64,000 nt of DNA from Polyangia bacterium (GTDB lineage: Bacteria > Myxococcota_A > Polyangia > Fen-1088), in the NCBI GenBank assembly GCA_036268875.1, contig DATATI010000055.1, positions 1-64,000 of the forward strand. Direction: 5' to 3'. The translations under genes and the position numbers were made by a program. The notes beneath the pieces were generated by a model. That model had not been told where the DNA came from. It saw only the letters and a program-made list of their open reading frames with translations, and did not search any database. This document shows positions 51,887-60,157 of this stretch, piece by piece. The first letter of the stretch is position 1. Each line of letters starts with the position of its first letter.

Positions 51887-52221
51887 GCATCGACGCCGAC
51901 GCGCTGGCGTCTCTGTTCGCCGCGCTGGCGGCAATTCCCCCGCGGCTCGCCGCTCTTGAGCGGGAGAACGCCGAGACGCGCGCCACGATGGACGCGATAC
52001 GTGCCGCCCTTCCCCCTGCCCTGCTCACGGTCCCTGCCGCAGCCCAAGCGTTCAAGGTGAGTGTCCCGACCATGCGCCGTTGGGTGAAAGCGGGCGAGGT
52101 GCCGACGGTCAAAGTCGGGAACACCATCCGGGTCGACCTTTCGCGCCTCCACGGAACTGACGATTTCACGATCGCCCGACTTGCCCGCGCATCGCGAACT
52201 GACGGCAGTTGCCGTGGCTGA
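51883..52221 (+). CDS. Excisionase-like helix-turn-helix protein
   Basis: 112 residues. A leading coiled-coil-like helix (LASLFAALAAIPPRLAALER, ENAETRATMDAIRAAL) precedes a winged HTH of the HTH_17/Xis type: LLTVPAAAQAFKVSVPTMRR, WVKAGEVPTVKVGNTIRVDL. Such proteins serve as excisionases or regulators on mobile elements. ATGA overlap with the interrupted gene and GGGAGG upstream. Its presence supports the island interpretation. Confidence 0.78.
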   Translation: MSIDADALASLFAALAAIPPRLAALERENAETRATMDAIRAALPPALLTVPAAAQAFKVSVPTMRRWVKAGEVPTVKVGNTIRVDLSRLHGTDDFTIARLARASRTDGSCRG

Positions 52222-52241
52222 TCCTTTGCCAGGGAAAGCTC

Positions 52242-52281
52242 TTGTCACCGGTACCGAATACGGTACCATTGTCCCAATGGG
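52242..52281 (+). promoter_or_regulatory. hicAB promoter with two palindromes
   Basis: TTGTCA (52242-52247), 16-nt spacer, TACCAT (52264-52269). A perfect inverted repeat GGTACCG-AATA-CGGTACC (52250-52267) fills the spacer and runs into the -10. A second one, CCATTG-TCC-CAATGG (52266-52280), overlaps the ATG of hicA. This is where autorepression by HicB would act. The predicted start of transcription is at the ATG, so the mRNA may be nearly leaderless. Confidence 0.6.
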
Positions 52282-52537
52282 ACGCAGGCCTTCAGAGACT
52301 CTTGAGCAAGCGCGGCGCAGCCAGGCCAACATTAGGTTTCGGGACCTCTGCAAGCTGGTAGAGGCGATCGGGGACGTGGAACGAAGGCAGAGCGGATCGC
52401 ATCGGGTGTTCACGCATCAGAAGCGGACCGCACTGCCGATGATCAATCTTCAGAGCGACGGTGCGACCGCGAAGCCCTATCAGGTTCGGCAAGTCCTGCG
52501 TCTCATCGACGAGCACAACCTGGAGGTGACATCGTGA
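52277..52537 (+). CDS. hicA: HicA-type mRNA interferase toxin
   Basis: 86 residues. RFRDLCKLVEAIGDVERRQS then GSHRVFTHQKRTALPMINLQ with the catalytic His in G-S-H, and AKPYQVRQVLRLIDEHNLEV. HicA folds as a dsRNA-binding-like domain and cleaves mRNA. Order hicA-hicB and GTGA overlap with the antitoxin are standard. The start could lie upstream (52181) but the palindromic promoter favours 52277. Confidence 0.85.
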   Translation: MGRRPSETLEQARRSQANIRFRDLCKLVEAIGDVERRQSGSHRVFTHQKRTALPMINLQSDGATAKPYQVRQVLRLIDEHNLEVTS

Positions 52538-52938
52538 AGCAGGCATTCCGTTATCGAATCGTGACCGAGTGGAGCGACGAAGATCAGGCCTTCATCGCGC
52601 GAGTCCCGGCGTTCCCGGGATGCATCGCGCACGGGAAGACGGCCGAGCAGGCGACGCATGAAGCAGAGCACGCGGCGAAGTTGATGCTCGACGTGTTGCG
52701 CGAGGACAAGAAAGCACCGCCTCCCGAAGACGCGGTAGCAGACTTCTCGGGACAGCTACGGCTGCGACTGCCGAAGTCACTGCACGAGGAAGTGTCGCGG
52801 CTGGCCACGGCCGAGGGAGTGTCGCTCAATACGCTGCTTCTCTCTCTGGTGGCCGAGGGCTGCGGCCGGCGATCACCCGAACCGGTGCGCGAGCCCGACA
52901 AGTCGGCACGCCCCGGCAAGAGGAAGGCGGTGGCCTGA
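52534..52938 (+). CDS. hicB: HicB-type antitoxin
   Basis: 134 residues. YRIVTEWSDEDQAFIARVPA, FPGCIAHGKTAEQATHEAEH is the partial RNase-H-like HicB fold that plugs HicA. The C-terminal LRLRLPKSLHEEVSRLATAE GVSLNTLL is a ribbon-helix-helix DNA-binding domain (R-L-P-x-x-L-H), which would bind the palindromes upstream of hicA. A Lys/Arg-rich tail follows. GTG start overlapping the hicA stop. Confidence 0.86.
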   Translation: MKQAFRYRIVTEWSDEDQAFIARVPAFPGCIAHGKTAEQATHEAEHAAKLMLDVLREDKKAPPPEDAVADFSGQLRLRLPKSLHEEVSRLATAEGVSLNTLLLSLVAEGCGRRSPEPVREPDKSARPGKRKAVA

Positions 52939-53365
52939 TGCCCAGGAAATCGCGGCGACGCCCGCACAACATGGCACCGTCTATCAGCGGGGTCCCGGCA
53001 ATAGGTAGCCTTCCGGATCAACGGACGACGGCGATATTGACGGGGCTACGCCACGTTCGCTCCGGCCGACAAGGCGCGCGCCAAGCTCGCCGCGGACATG
53101 GCCGCTGCTCAAAGCCTGGAAGCTGAAAACCGGGGGCAAGGGTTCCGTCGTGCCGCCGATGCGCAGCGACGGGCGCCACTGCGACGATCACACCCTTCGG
53201 GGCTAACTGCCCTCAAGACCGATCTCTTCAGCCCCGCCGACCTCGCCGCCATGACGATCGATCTCTCACCAGGTGATGCCCGCACCGGTACCGTTGGCTA
53301 CGTTGTGGCTACGCAGGATGTAGACGCCGGCGCCGCGAAGTCGTAAGTATTCGAGATCTTTCTTC
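52939..53365. other. Right end of island, no confident gene
   Basis: 427 bases. Short frames cross it (ATGs at 52938 and 53098), but they lack Shine-Dalgarno sites and protein-like composition. The frame ending at 53346 reads SPADLAAMTIDLSPGDARTG, then TVGYVVATQD, and contains the right 20-bp repeat; it may be the tail of a lost gene. The tRNA promoter must lie at its right end. Confidence 0.45.
53293..53312 (+). repeat. 20-bp direct repeat, right copy
   Basis: Exact copy of 49392-49411, ending 53 nt before tRNA-Leu. The distance to the tRNA sequence differs between the two ends, so it is a separate repeat from the tRNA duplication. Confidence 0.8.
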
Positions 53366-53447
53366 GCGAGGATGGCGGAACTGGTAGACGCGCCAGACTT
53401 AGGATCTGGTTCCGAAAGGAGTGGAGGTTCAAGTCCTCTTCCTCGCA
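53366..53447 (+). tRNA. tRNA-Leu (anticodon TAG)
   Basis: Acceptor GCGAGGA pairs with TCCTCGC (53440-53446) followed by discriminator A; CCA is not encoded. The anticodon arm CCAGA-CTTAGGA-TCTGG gives TAG, reading CUN leucine codons. A long variable arm (TTCCGAAAGGAG region) fits a class II Leu tRNA, and the T-arm has GGTTCAAGTCC. 82 nt. Its 5' half is duplicated 4,140 bp upstream, showing it is the island's insertion target. Confidence 0.93.
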
Positions 53448-53479
53448 CGACAATGAACGCCTGAGGAAGCCGGCTCTTC

Positions 53480-55003
53480 GTGAAACGCCACAATAAGGCT
53501 GAGACGCTGGTCAACAAGGCGATCGAAGCGCTGCGGCTGGGAAACCGCGCGCAAGCCCAGGCGTTGATCCGGCGCGCGCGCGAGGCGGCGCCACGCGATC
53601 CCCACGTTCTTCGAACGTTGGCGGACGTGGCTTTGATTCTGGAAGACATCGACGGTGCCGCGGCTTATCTGGAAGAGGCGATCAGCCATCACCCGCCGCC
53701 GCCGCCAGCCGCCTGGCCGCGCATCCTGGGTGAGCTGCGCGTGCGGCAAGGCAACCTGGACGACGCCGTGGGCTGGTTTCAGGTTGCCGCGGCGTCGGCG
53801 CCCGCCGACCCGGAGATCTGGCGTTGGCTGGCCACTGTGCGGCGCCGCCTGGGCGACATCTTGGGCGCGGTGCAGGCGTGGCGGCGCGTGCTGGAGCTGT
53901 CGCCCGACGAATGGCCGGCGCGCAACGATCTCGGCAACGCGCTGATGGAAGCCAGCGCCTTGGACGAAGCAGACGCCGCCTTCCGCGAGGCGTTCGCACG
54001 CGGCGGCGATTCGCCGCTATTGGCCACCAGCCGCGCCACGCTGGACGCGCGCCGGGGCCGCCGCGCCGATGCCATCGCCACGTTGCAAGCGTCGCTGACT
54101 TCCCATCCCGACTTTGCGCCGGCCCACGCAGCGCTGGGATTCGTATTTCGCGATCAGGGACAATTCCCGGAGGCCGTCTCTGCCTTTCGTCGCGCGGTCG
54201 CGCTGGCGCCGGACAACGCCAGCGCCGTTTGCGGGCTGGGGCGGGCGTTGCTTGAAGGCGGCACGGCCGATCAGGCGCTGGAGATCGCGCAGACGTTCTT
54301 GCGGCGCCGACCGGGCTACGCCGGCGCGCTGGCGCTGGAGGCGCTGGCCAGATTGGCCTTGGGTGACGCCGGCGGCGCCGACCGCTTGCTGGATCACGAT
54401 CGCTTGGTTTGGGCGCGCCCACTGTCGGTGCCGGACGGGTTCGCCGACCTTGACCAGTTCAACGCCGCGCTGTCCGCGCACGCCGCCGCGCACCCCACGC
54501 TTCTTTCCTCACCGCCCAGCCACGCCACCGCGGGCGGGTTGCACTCCGGGTCGCTGCTGGCTCCGCCGCGCGGTCCGGTCGCCGCATTCGAGCGGGCCCT
54601 GTGGACGGCCATAGCGGCCTATCGCTCGGCGCTCCCCGATTTGCCCGGGCACCCCTTCATCGTCAACCAACCAAAAGCGACGTCCATCAATATGTGGTGC
54701 GTGCTGCTCCAGCGCGGCGGCCATCAGATCCCACACATCCACGCCGAGGCCTGGTTGTCCGGCGTCTACTATCCACAAATTCCCGAGGCCGTCCGCGGCG
54801 GGGACGGTCCTGCGGGGTGGCTGGAGTTCGGCGACGCCGACCGTCCCTTCCCGCGCCACCAAGAGCCGCGCGTGGTCCGGGTGCGTCCGGTCGAGGGGCT
54901 GCTGGTGCTTTTTCCGTCTTATTTCTACCACCGCACCATCCCCTTCGACGCTGACGGCACGCGCATCAGCGTCGCGTTCGACGTGGTGCCGAAGCCATCG
55001 TGA
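53480..55003 (+). CDS. TPR protein with C-terminal 2OG-Fe(II) oxygenase-like domain
   Basis: 507 residues. The first ~310 carry six or more TPR units (AEEALRLGNRAQAQALIRRA-like repeats, DPEIWRWLATVRRRLGDILG, DFAPAHAALGFVFRDQGQFP). The C-terminal ~150 form a jelly-roll: QIPHIHAEAWLSGVYYPQIP gives the H-x-H iron ligands, LLVLFPSYFYHRTIPF the distal His, and TRISVAFDVV the Arg that binds 2-oxoglutarate. Likely a protein or small-molecule hydroxylase; no substrate indicated. GTG start; a frame-compatible GAGG is ~14 nt upstream. Confidence 0.85.
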   Translation: MKRHNKAETLVNKAIEALRLGNRAQAQALIRRAREAAPRDPHVLRTLADVALILEDIDGAAAYLEEAISHHPPPPPAAWPRILGELRVRQGNLDDAVGWFQVAAASAPADPEIWRWLATVRRRLGDILGAVQAWRRVLELSPDEWPARNDLGNALMEASALDEADAAFREAFARGGDSPLLATSRATLDARRGRRADAIATLQASLTSHPDFAPAHAALGFVFRDQGQFPEAVSAFRRAVALAPDNASAVCGLGRALLEGGTADQALEIAQTFLRRRPGYAGALALEALARLALGDAGGADRLLDHDRLVWARPLSVPDGFADLDQFNAALSAHAAAHPTLLSSPPSHATAGGLHSGSLLAPPRGPVAAFERALWTAIAAYRSALPDLPGHPFIVNQPKATSINMWCVLLQRGGHQIPHIHAEAWLSGVYYPQIPEAVRGGDGPAGWLEFGDADRPFPRHQEPRVVRVRPVEGLLVLFPSYFYHRTIPFDADGTRISVAFDVVPKPS

Positions 55004-55145
55004 GGTGAGTTGGGATCGCCTGTTCGGCGCACCCGGCCGCGGCGCGGCACCAAGAAAACCTGGAGACGGATCCCGGATTCCTGCTACCGTCGAAGACCTC
55101 GCCGGTACCTCATCGTCCGTGTTTTCTCAAACGGGAAGGTCATCG

Positions 55146-56198
55146 ATGAAAAATCGGGCACGCTTTGTCTCGTGGTCCTGGGCCGTGCTGTTCGTGGTCG
55201 GACTTGGTGCCGCCGCGCCGGCTTCGGCCGCGGTGATCTGGAAGGCCGACTTCGAGACCGGCGACATCAGTCAATTTAACGGCAACGTCAACGCCACCAA
55301 CAACGGCCGCAAGAACATCGAGATCGTCACCAGTCCTGCGCTGGGGACGATGTCCGGCAAGATGACCATCCACGCCGACGATCTGTTCAATGGATCGCAG
55401 ATGCGCGTACAGCTGAACCGCAACAGCCCGCGCACCGGCGAAGGCCAAGACCTTTTCATGTCGTTCTCCTTCCTGATGCAGGCGGAGCCGGGGATCCGCG
55501 ACAACATCGCCTATTTCGAGTCGAACCAGAGTTATCAAAACATGATGACCTGGTGGCTAGAGCCCAAAGCCGGCGGCGGGACATCTGTCGGGTACGGCAC
55601 CGGCGCGCTGGGACGTACCAAACAGTGGACGGCGGACTTCACGCTGAATCAATGGCATCAGATGGCCATGCACATTCACTGGTCGGCCACCGCCGCCAAT
55701 GGGCAGGTGCAGCTCTGGTACGACGGAGCGATGGTCCTGGACATCAAGGCGCAAACCAAGGCGGACGCCAACTCGATGTCTTATCAGACCGGCATTCATC
55801 GTCCCTCGCGCTCGACGTTCGTGGACACCATCTTTCTTGATAACTACGTCGAGGGCGATTCACTGGCCGACATCATGATCGCGGCGCCTGGCAACAGCGA
55901 CGGCGGAACCAATGACGCCAGCCCTGGCGCCGACGCAACCGTCGACAGCGGTCCGATCATCAGCGGCAGCGGCGGTTCGATGGAAGGCACCGGCGGCGCC
56001 GGCCCCTCCTCCGGCAGCGGCGGCAGCGCCCCCACCGGCAGCGGCGGCGCTTCCGGAATGGGCACCGGCGGCGCCGGTATCACCGGCGTAACGTCCACCA
56101 GCGGCGGTTGCGCGTTGGTGACCGGCAACGGCGGGGCGACGGCCGCGCTGTTCAGTTTGGCGATTCTCTTCGCCTGGTCGTCGCGCCGCCGGCGCTAG
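55146..56198 (+). CDS. Secreted polysaccharide lyase-like protein with MYXO-CTERM-like tail
   Basis: 350 residues. Signal peptide to ~ASA-AVIW. Residues ~28-240 look like a concanavalin-type jelly-roll of heparin-lyase/glucuronan-lyase type: WKADFETGDISQFNGNVN, GQDLFMSFSFLMQAEPG, TLNQWHQMAMHIHWSATA, NGQVQLWYDGAMVLDIKAQT and TIFLDNYVEGDSL. Then an Asp/Gly/Ser linker and a C-terminus with Cys (SGGCALVTG), a hydrophobic helix and RRRR, the layout of MYXO-CTERM surface-sorting tails. GGAAGG precedes ATG 55146. The stop shares CTAG with the opposite-strand stop of the next gene. Confidence 0.8.
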   Translation: MKNRARFVSWSWAVLFVVGLGAAAPASAAVIWKADFETGDISQFNGNVNATNNGRKNIEIVTSPALGTMSGKMTIHADDLFNGSQMRVQLNRNSPRTGEGQDLFMSFSFLMQAEPGIRDNIAYFESNQSYQNMMTWWLEPKAGGGTSVGYGTGALGRTKQWTADFTLNQWHQMAMHIHWSATAANGQVQLWYDGAMVLDIKAQTKADANSMSYQTGIHRPSRSTFVDTIFLDNYVEGDSLADIMIAAPGNSDGGTNDASPGADATVDSGPIISGSGGSMEGTGGAGPSSGSGGSAPTGSGGASGMGTGGAGITGVTSTSGGCALVTGNGGATAALFSLAILFAWSSRRRR

Positions 56199-57148
56199 CG
56201 CGAACGCGAACCGGGCCGGAAGGCGAAGCCAATACCGGCGCCCGGGTACCAGTGATCTTTCGGTTCTTCACGAAAGAACAGGTACTGGCGACCGGTGGCT
56301 TCAGCAAAGTCCAGCAAGGAATCGGTGGCATGCGCATTGTCGGAAAGAATGACGCCACCGGGGCTCATCTTGCTGTCGACGATGCGGTACTCGCGCGCCT
56401 CGTAATCTGCTGAATGATCGCTGTCGTTGACAAAGACGTCGATGGGCTGATTGAAGGCTGCCAAAGTGGTGGCTGAATCGCCATAGATGATCTCGCCCAC
56501 TTCGGCATAGACACCGCTCAGCAGCTTGCCTGCCGCAGGATTGATCTCGGTGCCGTAATAGCGGCCAGGGAAACCCTCGGCGCGGTTGCGCAACAAAGCG
56601 GCGGCCAGCGTGATCGCGCCGTGCCCGCGCTCGACACCGGTCTCGATGACCACCTTCGGTTTGATGGCCCGCACCACCGCGTACCAACCGGCCCGCCGCC
56701 CGACTTGCAGCCGCGATTCCAGCTGCGCCAGGCGACCGTAGCGCGGAATTTCGCGCGCATAGTGGGCGCGGAGGGCGTCGTCCGTTTGCAGCTCGCGCAG
56801 GTAGCCAGAAACCTGCACCGCCGGGCAGCCGACCACCACGGACACCAGATGGGCCAGGTGCCGGCGGTTTCGCTCGGTCAGATCGTAGGTGAAATTGGCG
56901 TCCTCCAGCGAGCAGTGCAGCCACATGATCATGGCTGCCATCCGCCGTTCGTAGTAGCCGAGCGCAAGATCCAGCCGAGCCCGCAGGTGCAGCGCCGAAT
57001 AAGGAAGGCTCTGGGTCCGCAGCAGATCGGTGCCGCTGATCGCCTGGTAGATGTGACCCAGCCTTTCGCGAAGCAGCGCAAGCCCGGTCTCGTGGGCCTG
57101 CGGTGGTGCCAGAGGCAAAGCGGGATCTACGCGGGGTGCATCGCTCAT
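56195..57148 (-). CDS. SAM-dependent methyltransferase (class I, Methyltransf_24-like)
   Basis: 317 residues. An N-terminal helical part precedes the Rossmann core: IKPKVVIETGVERGHGAITL (motif I E-T-G-x-x-x-G), YYGTEINPAAGKLL (motif II), IDVFVNDSDHSADYEAREYR (D-G-x-H-x-Y-like motif III) and GGVILSDNAHATDSLLDF. Similar enzymes sit in antibiotic or cell-surface glycan pathways; the acceptor is unknown. Start at 57148 with GGTGGA upstream. Convergent with the polysaccharide lyase gene, overlapping by 4 nt. Confidence 0.8.
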   Translation of the reverse strand: MSDAPRVDPALPLAPPQAHETGLALLRERLGHIYQAISGTDLLRTQSLPYSALHLRARLDLALGYYERRMAAMIMWLHCSLEDANFTYDLTERNRRHLAHLVSVVVGCPAVQVSGYLRELQTDDALRAHYAREIPRYGRLAQLESRLQVGRRAGWYAVVRAIKPKVVIETGVERGHGAITLAAALLRNRAEGFPGRYYGTEINPAAGKLLSGVYAEVGEIIYGDSATTLAAFNQPIDVFVNDSDHSADYEAREYRIVDSKMSPGGVILSDNAHATDSLLDFAEATGRQYLFFREEPKDHWYPGAGIGFAFRPGSRSR

Positions 57149-57250
57149 GATCAGTCCACCTACGCCGAACACGACGGTCGGCGCATGACTGTAACACGTT
57201 GCTCGCCCAGCCCAGCCCAGCGAACGAGACGCTCGCGGCGGGCGAGCCGC

Positions 57251-58546
57251 TTACTTGCCGCTGCGCAAATCGACGGTCACGTCGGCCGACAATCCCGGCC
57301 GCAACACCAGATCGGCCGGCGGGTCCACCCAGGCGATGCGAACCGGGATGCGCTGGACCACCTTGACGAAGTTGCCGGTGGCGTTGTCGGGCGGCAGCAA
57401 CGAGAAGCTGGCGCCGGTGCCTCCGGCCAGGCTGTCCACGCGGCCGGTGAGCTTGCGGCCAGGGAAGGCGTCGATTTCGATCGTCGCCGTCTGGCCGGGA
57501 CGCATCGAACCGATCTGCGTCTCCTTGAAGTTCGCCACCAGGTAGGTCGTGGCGGGAACCAGCTCGATCAGGGGCTGGCCCATCGACACCAGCTGGCCAT
57601 CGTGCACCGCCAGCTTGGAGGCGTAACCGTCGGCGGGCGCGGTGATGCGCGCATAGCCAAGCTGCAGGCGGGCCAGGGACAGCGCGGCCTGGGCGCCGGC
57701 GACGCGCGCCACGGCCAGGGCGGCGCCGGCGCGGGCGGCGGCGATCTGCGGCGCCACCGGGGCGCTTTGGTTCACGCGCCCCTGCGCTTCGCCGACGCGG
57801 CTTTGGGCCCCGCGCCGCGCGTCGACGGCCAGCGCCACCTGCGCGTCGGCCTGGCTTTTGGCGGCGCGCGCGGAGTCGAGGGCGATCTGATCGCTTTCCA
57901 GCCGCTCTTGCGGGATCGCGCCCGCCTGGCGCAGCGTGCGCGAACGTCCGAGATCAATCTCCGCCTTCTTCAAATCGGCGGCGGCGCGCGCCGCCGCCGC
58001 CTTGGCGGAGGCCAGTTGCGCGTCGGCGCTGCCCACCCCGGCGGCCGTCCCGCTCAAGGCGGCGCGCGCGCTGGCGAGACCGCCCTTCGACGTGGCGTCG
58101 ACGATCTGCACCTGCGCGTCGGCGGCGCTGGCTTGCGCCTGCGCGTTGGCCAGATCGGCCTCCGCTTGCTGCACGCGCGCTTGAAAGTCGGCCGGATCCA
58201 GCTCGACCAGCAGCTCGCCACGTTTGACCGCCTGGTTCTCGTGAATGTGCACGTTGGCCACCAGGCCGCCCACGCGCGCCGACACCGGCACGACGTCGGC
58301 TGCCACCTGCCCGTCATCGGTGCTTTCGCGGCCGCCGGTCAGCAACGAATAGGTGCCGACGCCGATCAGCGCCACCACCGCCACTATGCCCAGTACGATG
58401 AAGGGCTTGCGGCCGCGCGACGGTTTGGCCGGCGCCGCGCCCACCGCCACGGCGACGGGTGAGCCGTCGTTCTTGCGGCCGGCGGCGGCGACGTCGTTCT
58501 GGGGTTCTACCGTTGGTTGATTGCTGGTCTGTCTGGCTGTTTCCAT
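57251..58546 (-). CDS. emrA: HlyD/EmrA-type membrane fusion protein
   Basis: 431 residues. One membrane helix (PFIVLGIVAVVALIGVGTYS), lipoyl-like halves (VGGLVANVHIHENQAVKRGE, and ITAPADGYASKLAVHDGQLV) enclosing an Ala/Gln-rich coiled coil, then a beta-barrel domain (PGQTATIEIDAFPGRKLTGR). Links the inner-membrane pump to the outer membrane. 9 nt after the emrB-like gene. Confidence 0.9.
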   Translation of the reverse strand: METARQTSNQPTVEPQNDVAAAGRKNDGSPVAVAVGAAPAKPSRGRKPFIVLGIVAVVALIGVGTYSLLTGGRESTDDGQVAADVVPVSARVGGLVANVHIHENQAVKRGELLVELDPADFQARVQQAEADLANAQAQASAADAQVQIVDATSKGGLASARAALSGTAAGVGSADAQLASAKAAAARAAADLKKAEIDLGRSRTLRQAGAIPQERLESDQIALDSARAAKSQADAQVALAVDARRGAQSRVGEAQGRVNQSAPVAPQIAAARAGAALAVARVAGAQAALSLARLQLGYARITAPADGYASKLAVHDGQLVSMGQPLIELVPATTYLVANFKETQIGSMRPGQTATIEIDAFPGRKLTGRVDSLAGGTGASFSLLPPDNATGNFVKVVQRIPVRIAWVDPPADLVLRPGLSADVTVDLRSGK

Positions 58547-58555
58547 CAGTGCTTC

Positions 58556-60157
58556 TCAGTGCAGTTCCATGCTGGCTTTGCGCGCGCTGGCCGGTCGGCG
58601 CAGCAAGAGCGCGAACGGGATAACAAATAGAAAAGCGATGCCGGCGAACAGAAACATTCGCTCAAAAGCCAGCAGCGACGCCTGTTGCGTCAGCATGCCG
58701 TCCAGGATGCGTACCGCCCCGGCGTGCGCCGCGCCGGCGTCCAGGCCGCGCGCGCCCAGGCCCGACTGAATCGCGTTCAAACGGGCCATCACCTCGGGCC
58801 GTCCGGGATCGATGTGGGAGGACAGACCGGAGCGCGCGGCAACCACAAAATGCGGCAACAAGGTGGCGAACGCCGCCAACCCCAGCGAGCCGCCGATCTG
58901 GCGCAGCAACGAATTCAGCCCGGTGGCGTCGGTCAGGCGATAGCGCGGAATGCCCGCCAGCGCGACGGTGGTCAGCGGCACGAACAGTGAAGCGAAACCA
59001 AACCCCTGAATGACGATCGCCGTGACCACCGACCGGGAGCTGGTATCCAGCGTGTAGTGCGACATCAGATAAGCGCTGAAAGCCACCAGCACCACCCCAC
59101 AGATGACCAGGATGCGCGGTTGGACATAATTGTAAAGACGGCCCACCAGCGGGATCCCCACCATCATGGCGAAGGCCCGCGGCATCAGCGCCTCGCCCGA
59201 CGCCAGCGCCGGAAAACCGAGCAGCTCTTGCATGAACAGAGGCAGCAAGAACGTTATCGACATCAAGATGGCGAACATCATCGCGCCGATCAGCGTCCCG
59301 GACAGGAACACCCGATCCTTGAACAGCGACAGATCGACGGCCGGCACCGGCGCGGTCAGCTCGCGAATGACGAAGGCGGCCAGCACGAACACCGCCAGGA
59401 ACGAACAGACGGTGATGGCCTGCGAGGAGAACCAATCATTGCGGCTGCCCTCTTCCAGCACGTATTGCAGCGACGCCAATCCGGCGGTCATCAAGATGAT
59501 GCCCTGCCAGTCCAGGTTCTTGCGCTGGGCGGCGGCGCGGGCGTGGTTCTCCCGGCGGATGTCGTCGGGCTCGTGCACGAACCGCGTGACCATGAAGATG
59601 CCTAAAAGGCCGATCGGCAGGTTGATATAGAAAATCCATTGCCAGGAAAAATTGTCCAGCAGGTACCCGCCCAGGGCCGGCCCCGCCGCCGGGCCCACCA
59701 CCACCGCCAGACCGAACAGCGCCATGGCCATGCCTTGCTCTTCAGGCGGGAACGTCTGGCGCAAGATCGCCTGCTCGGTCGGTTGCAAGGCGCCGGCGCC
59801 CATGCCCTGCAGCGCGCGGAAGGCCACCATCATCGGCAGCGATCGGGCCAGGCCGCACAGCGCCGAACCCACCACGAACAGACCGAGCGAAAAAAGATAA
59901 ACCCGTTTTTGCCCAAAAAACCGGCCCAGGAACGCGGTCAGCGGCATGACCACCACGGTGGCGATGACGAAGCCGGTGGTCACCCAGGTCATCTCTTCGA
60001 CGGTGGCGCCCAGGGCCCCGGTCAGGTGCGGCGTGGCCACGGCGACGATCGACGTGTCGATGGCTCCCATCAGCGTCCCGAAGGTCACCGACAGCGTCAC
60101 CACCCATTTGTTCACCGGAGCCCGAGCCAGCGGCGCGGTCATCGCGGCGGCGGTCAC
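58556..60157 (-). CDS. emrB: DHA2-family (EmrB/QacA) multidrug efflux transporter
   Basis: 533 residues with 14 membrane helices. TLMGAIDTSIVAVATPHLTG is the DHA2 D1 motif, GRFFGQKRVYLFSLGLFVVG motif A, and GPAAGPALGGYLLDNFSWQW motif C (antiporter). Proton-driven drug export. Start overlaps the tetR stop by 4 nt. One operon with a TetR regulator and EmrA. Confidence 0.92.
   Translation of the reverse strand: MTAAAMTAPLARAPVNKWVVTLSVTFGTLMGAIDTSIVAVATPHLTGALGATVEEMTWVTTGFVIATVVVMPLTAFLGRFFGQKRVYLFSLGLFVVGSALCGLARSLPMMVAFRALQGMGAGALQPTEQAILRQTFPPEEQGMAMALFGLAVVVGPAAGPALGGYLLDNFSWQWIFYINLPIGLLGIFMVTRFVHEPDDIRRENHARAAAQRKNLDWQGIILMTAGLASLQYVLEEGSRNDWFSSQAITVCSFLAVFVLAAFVIRELTAPVPAVDLSLFKDRVFLSGTLIGAMMFAILMSITFLLPLFMQELLGFPALASGEALMPRAFAMMVGIPLVGRLYNYVQPRILVICGVVLVAFSAYLMSHYTLDTSSRSVVTAIVIQGFGFASLFVPLTTVALAGIPRYRLTDATGLNSLLRQIGGSLGLAAFATLLPHFVVAARSGLSSHIDPGRPEVMARLNAIQSGLGARGLDAGAAHAGAVRILDGMLTQQASLLAFERMFLFAGIAFLFVIPFALLLRRPASARKASMELH

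Larger units (their letters stand above)
49218..53403. mobile_element. Degenerate genomic island inserted at tRNA-Leu(TAG)
   Basis: Bounded by the partial tRNA-Leu copy on the left and the intact tRNA-Leu on the right. Contents are accessory: a secreted protein, a lipoprotein, an interrupted gene, an excisionase-like HTH and hicAB. Several of these have visibly more A/T-rich, less codon-biased sequence than the flanks (for example 49560-50500). No tyrosine or serine integrase was found on either strand, so the element is probably a remnant that cannot move by itself. Confidence 0.72.

Noticed and set aside
53098-53346. Short plus-strand frame at the right island end
   Set aside because: Composition not protein-like, no ribosome site; at most the tail of a lost gene.
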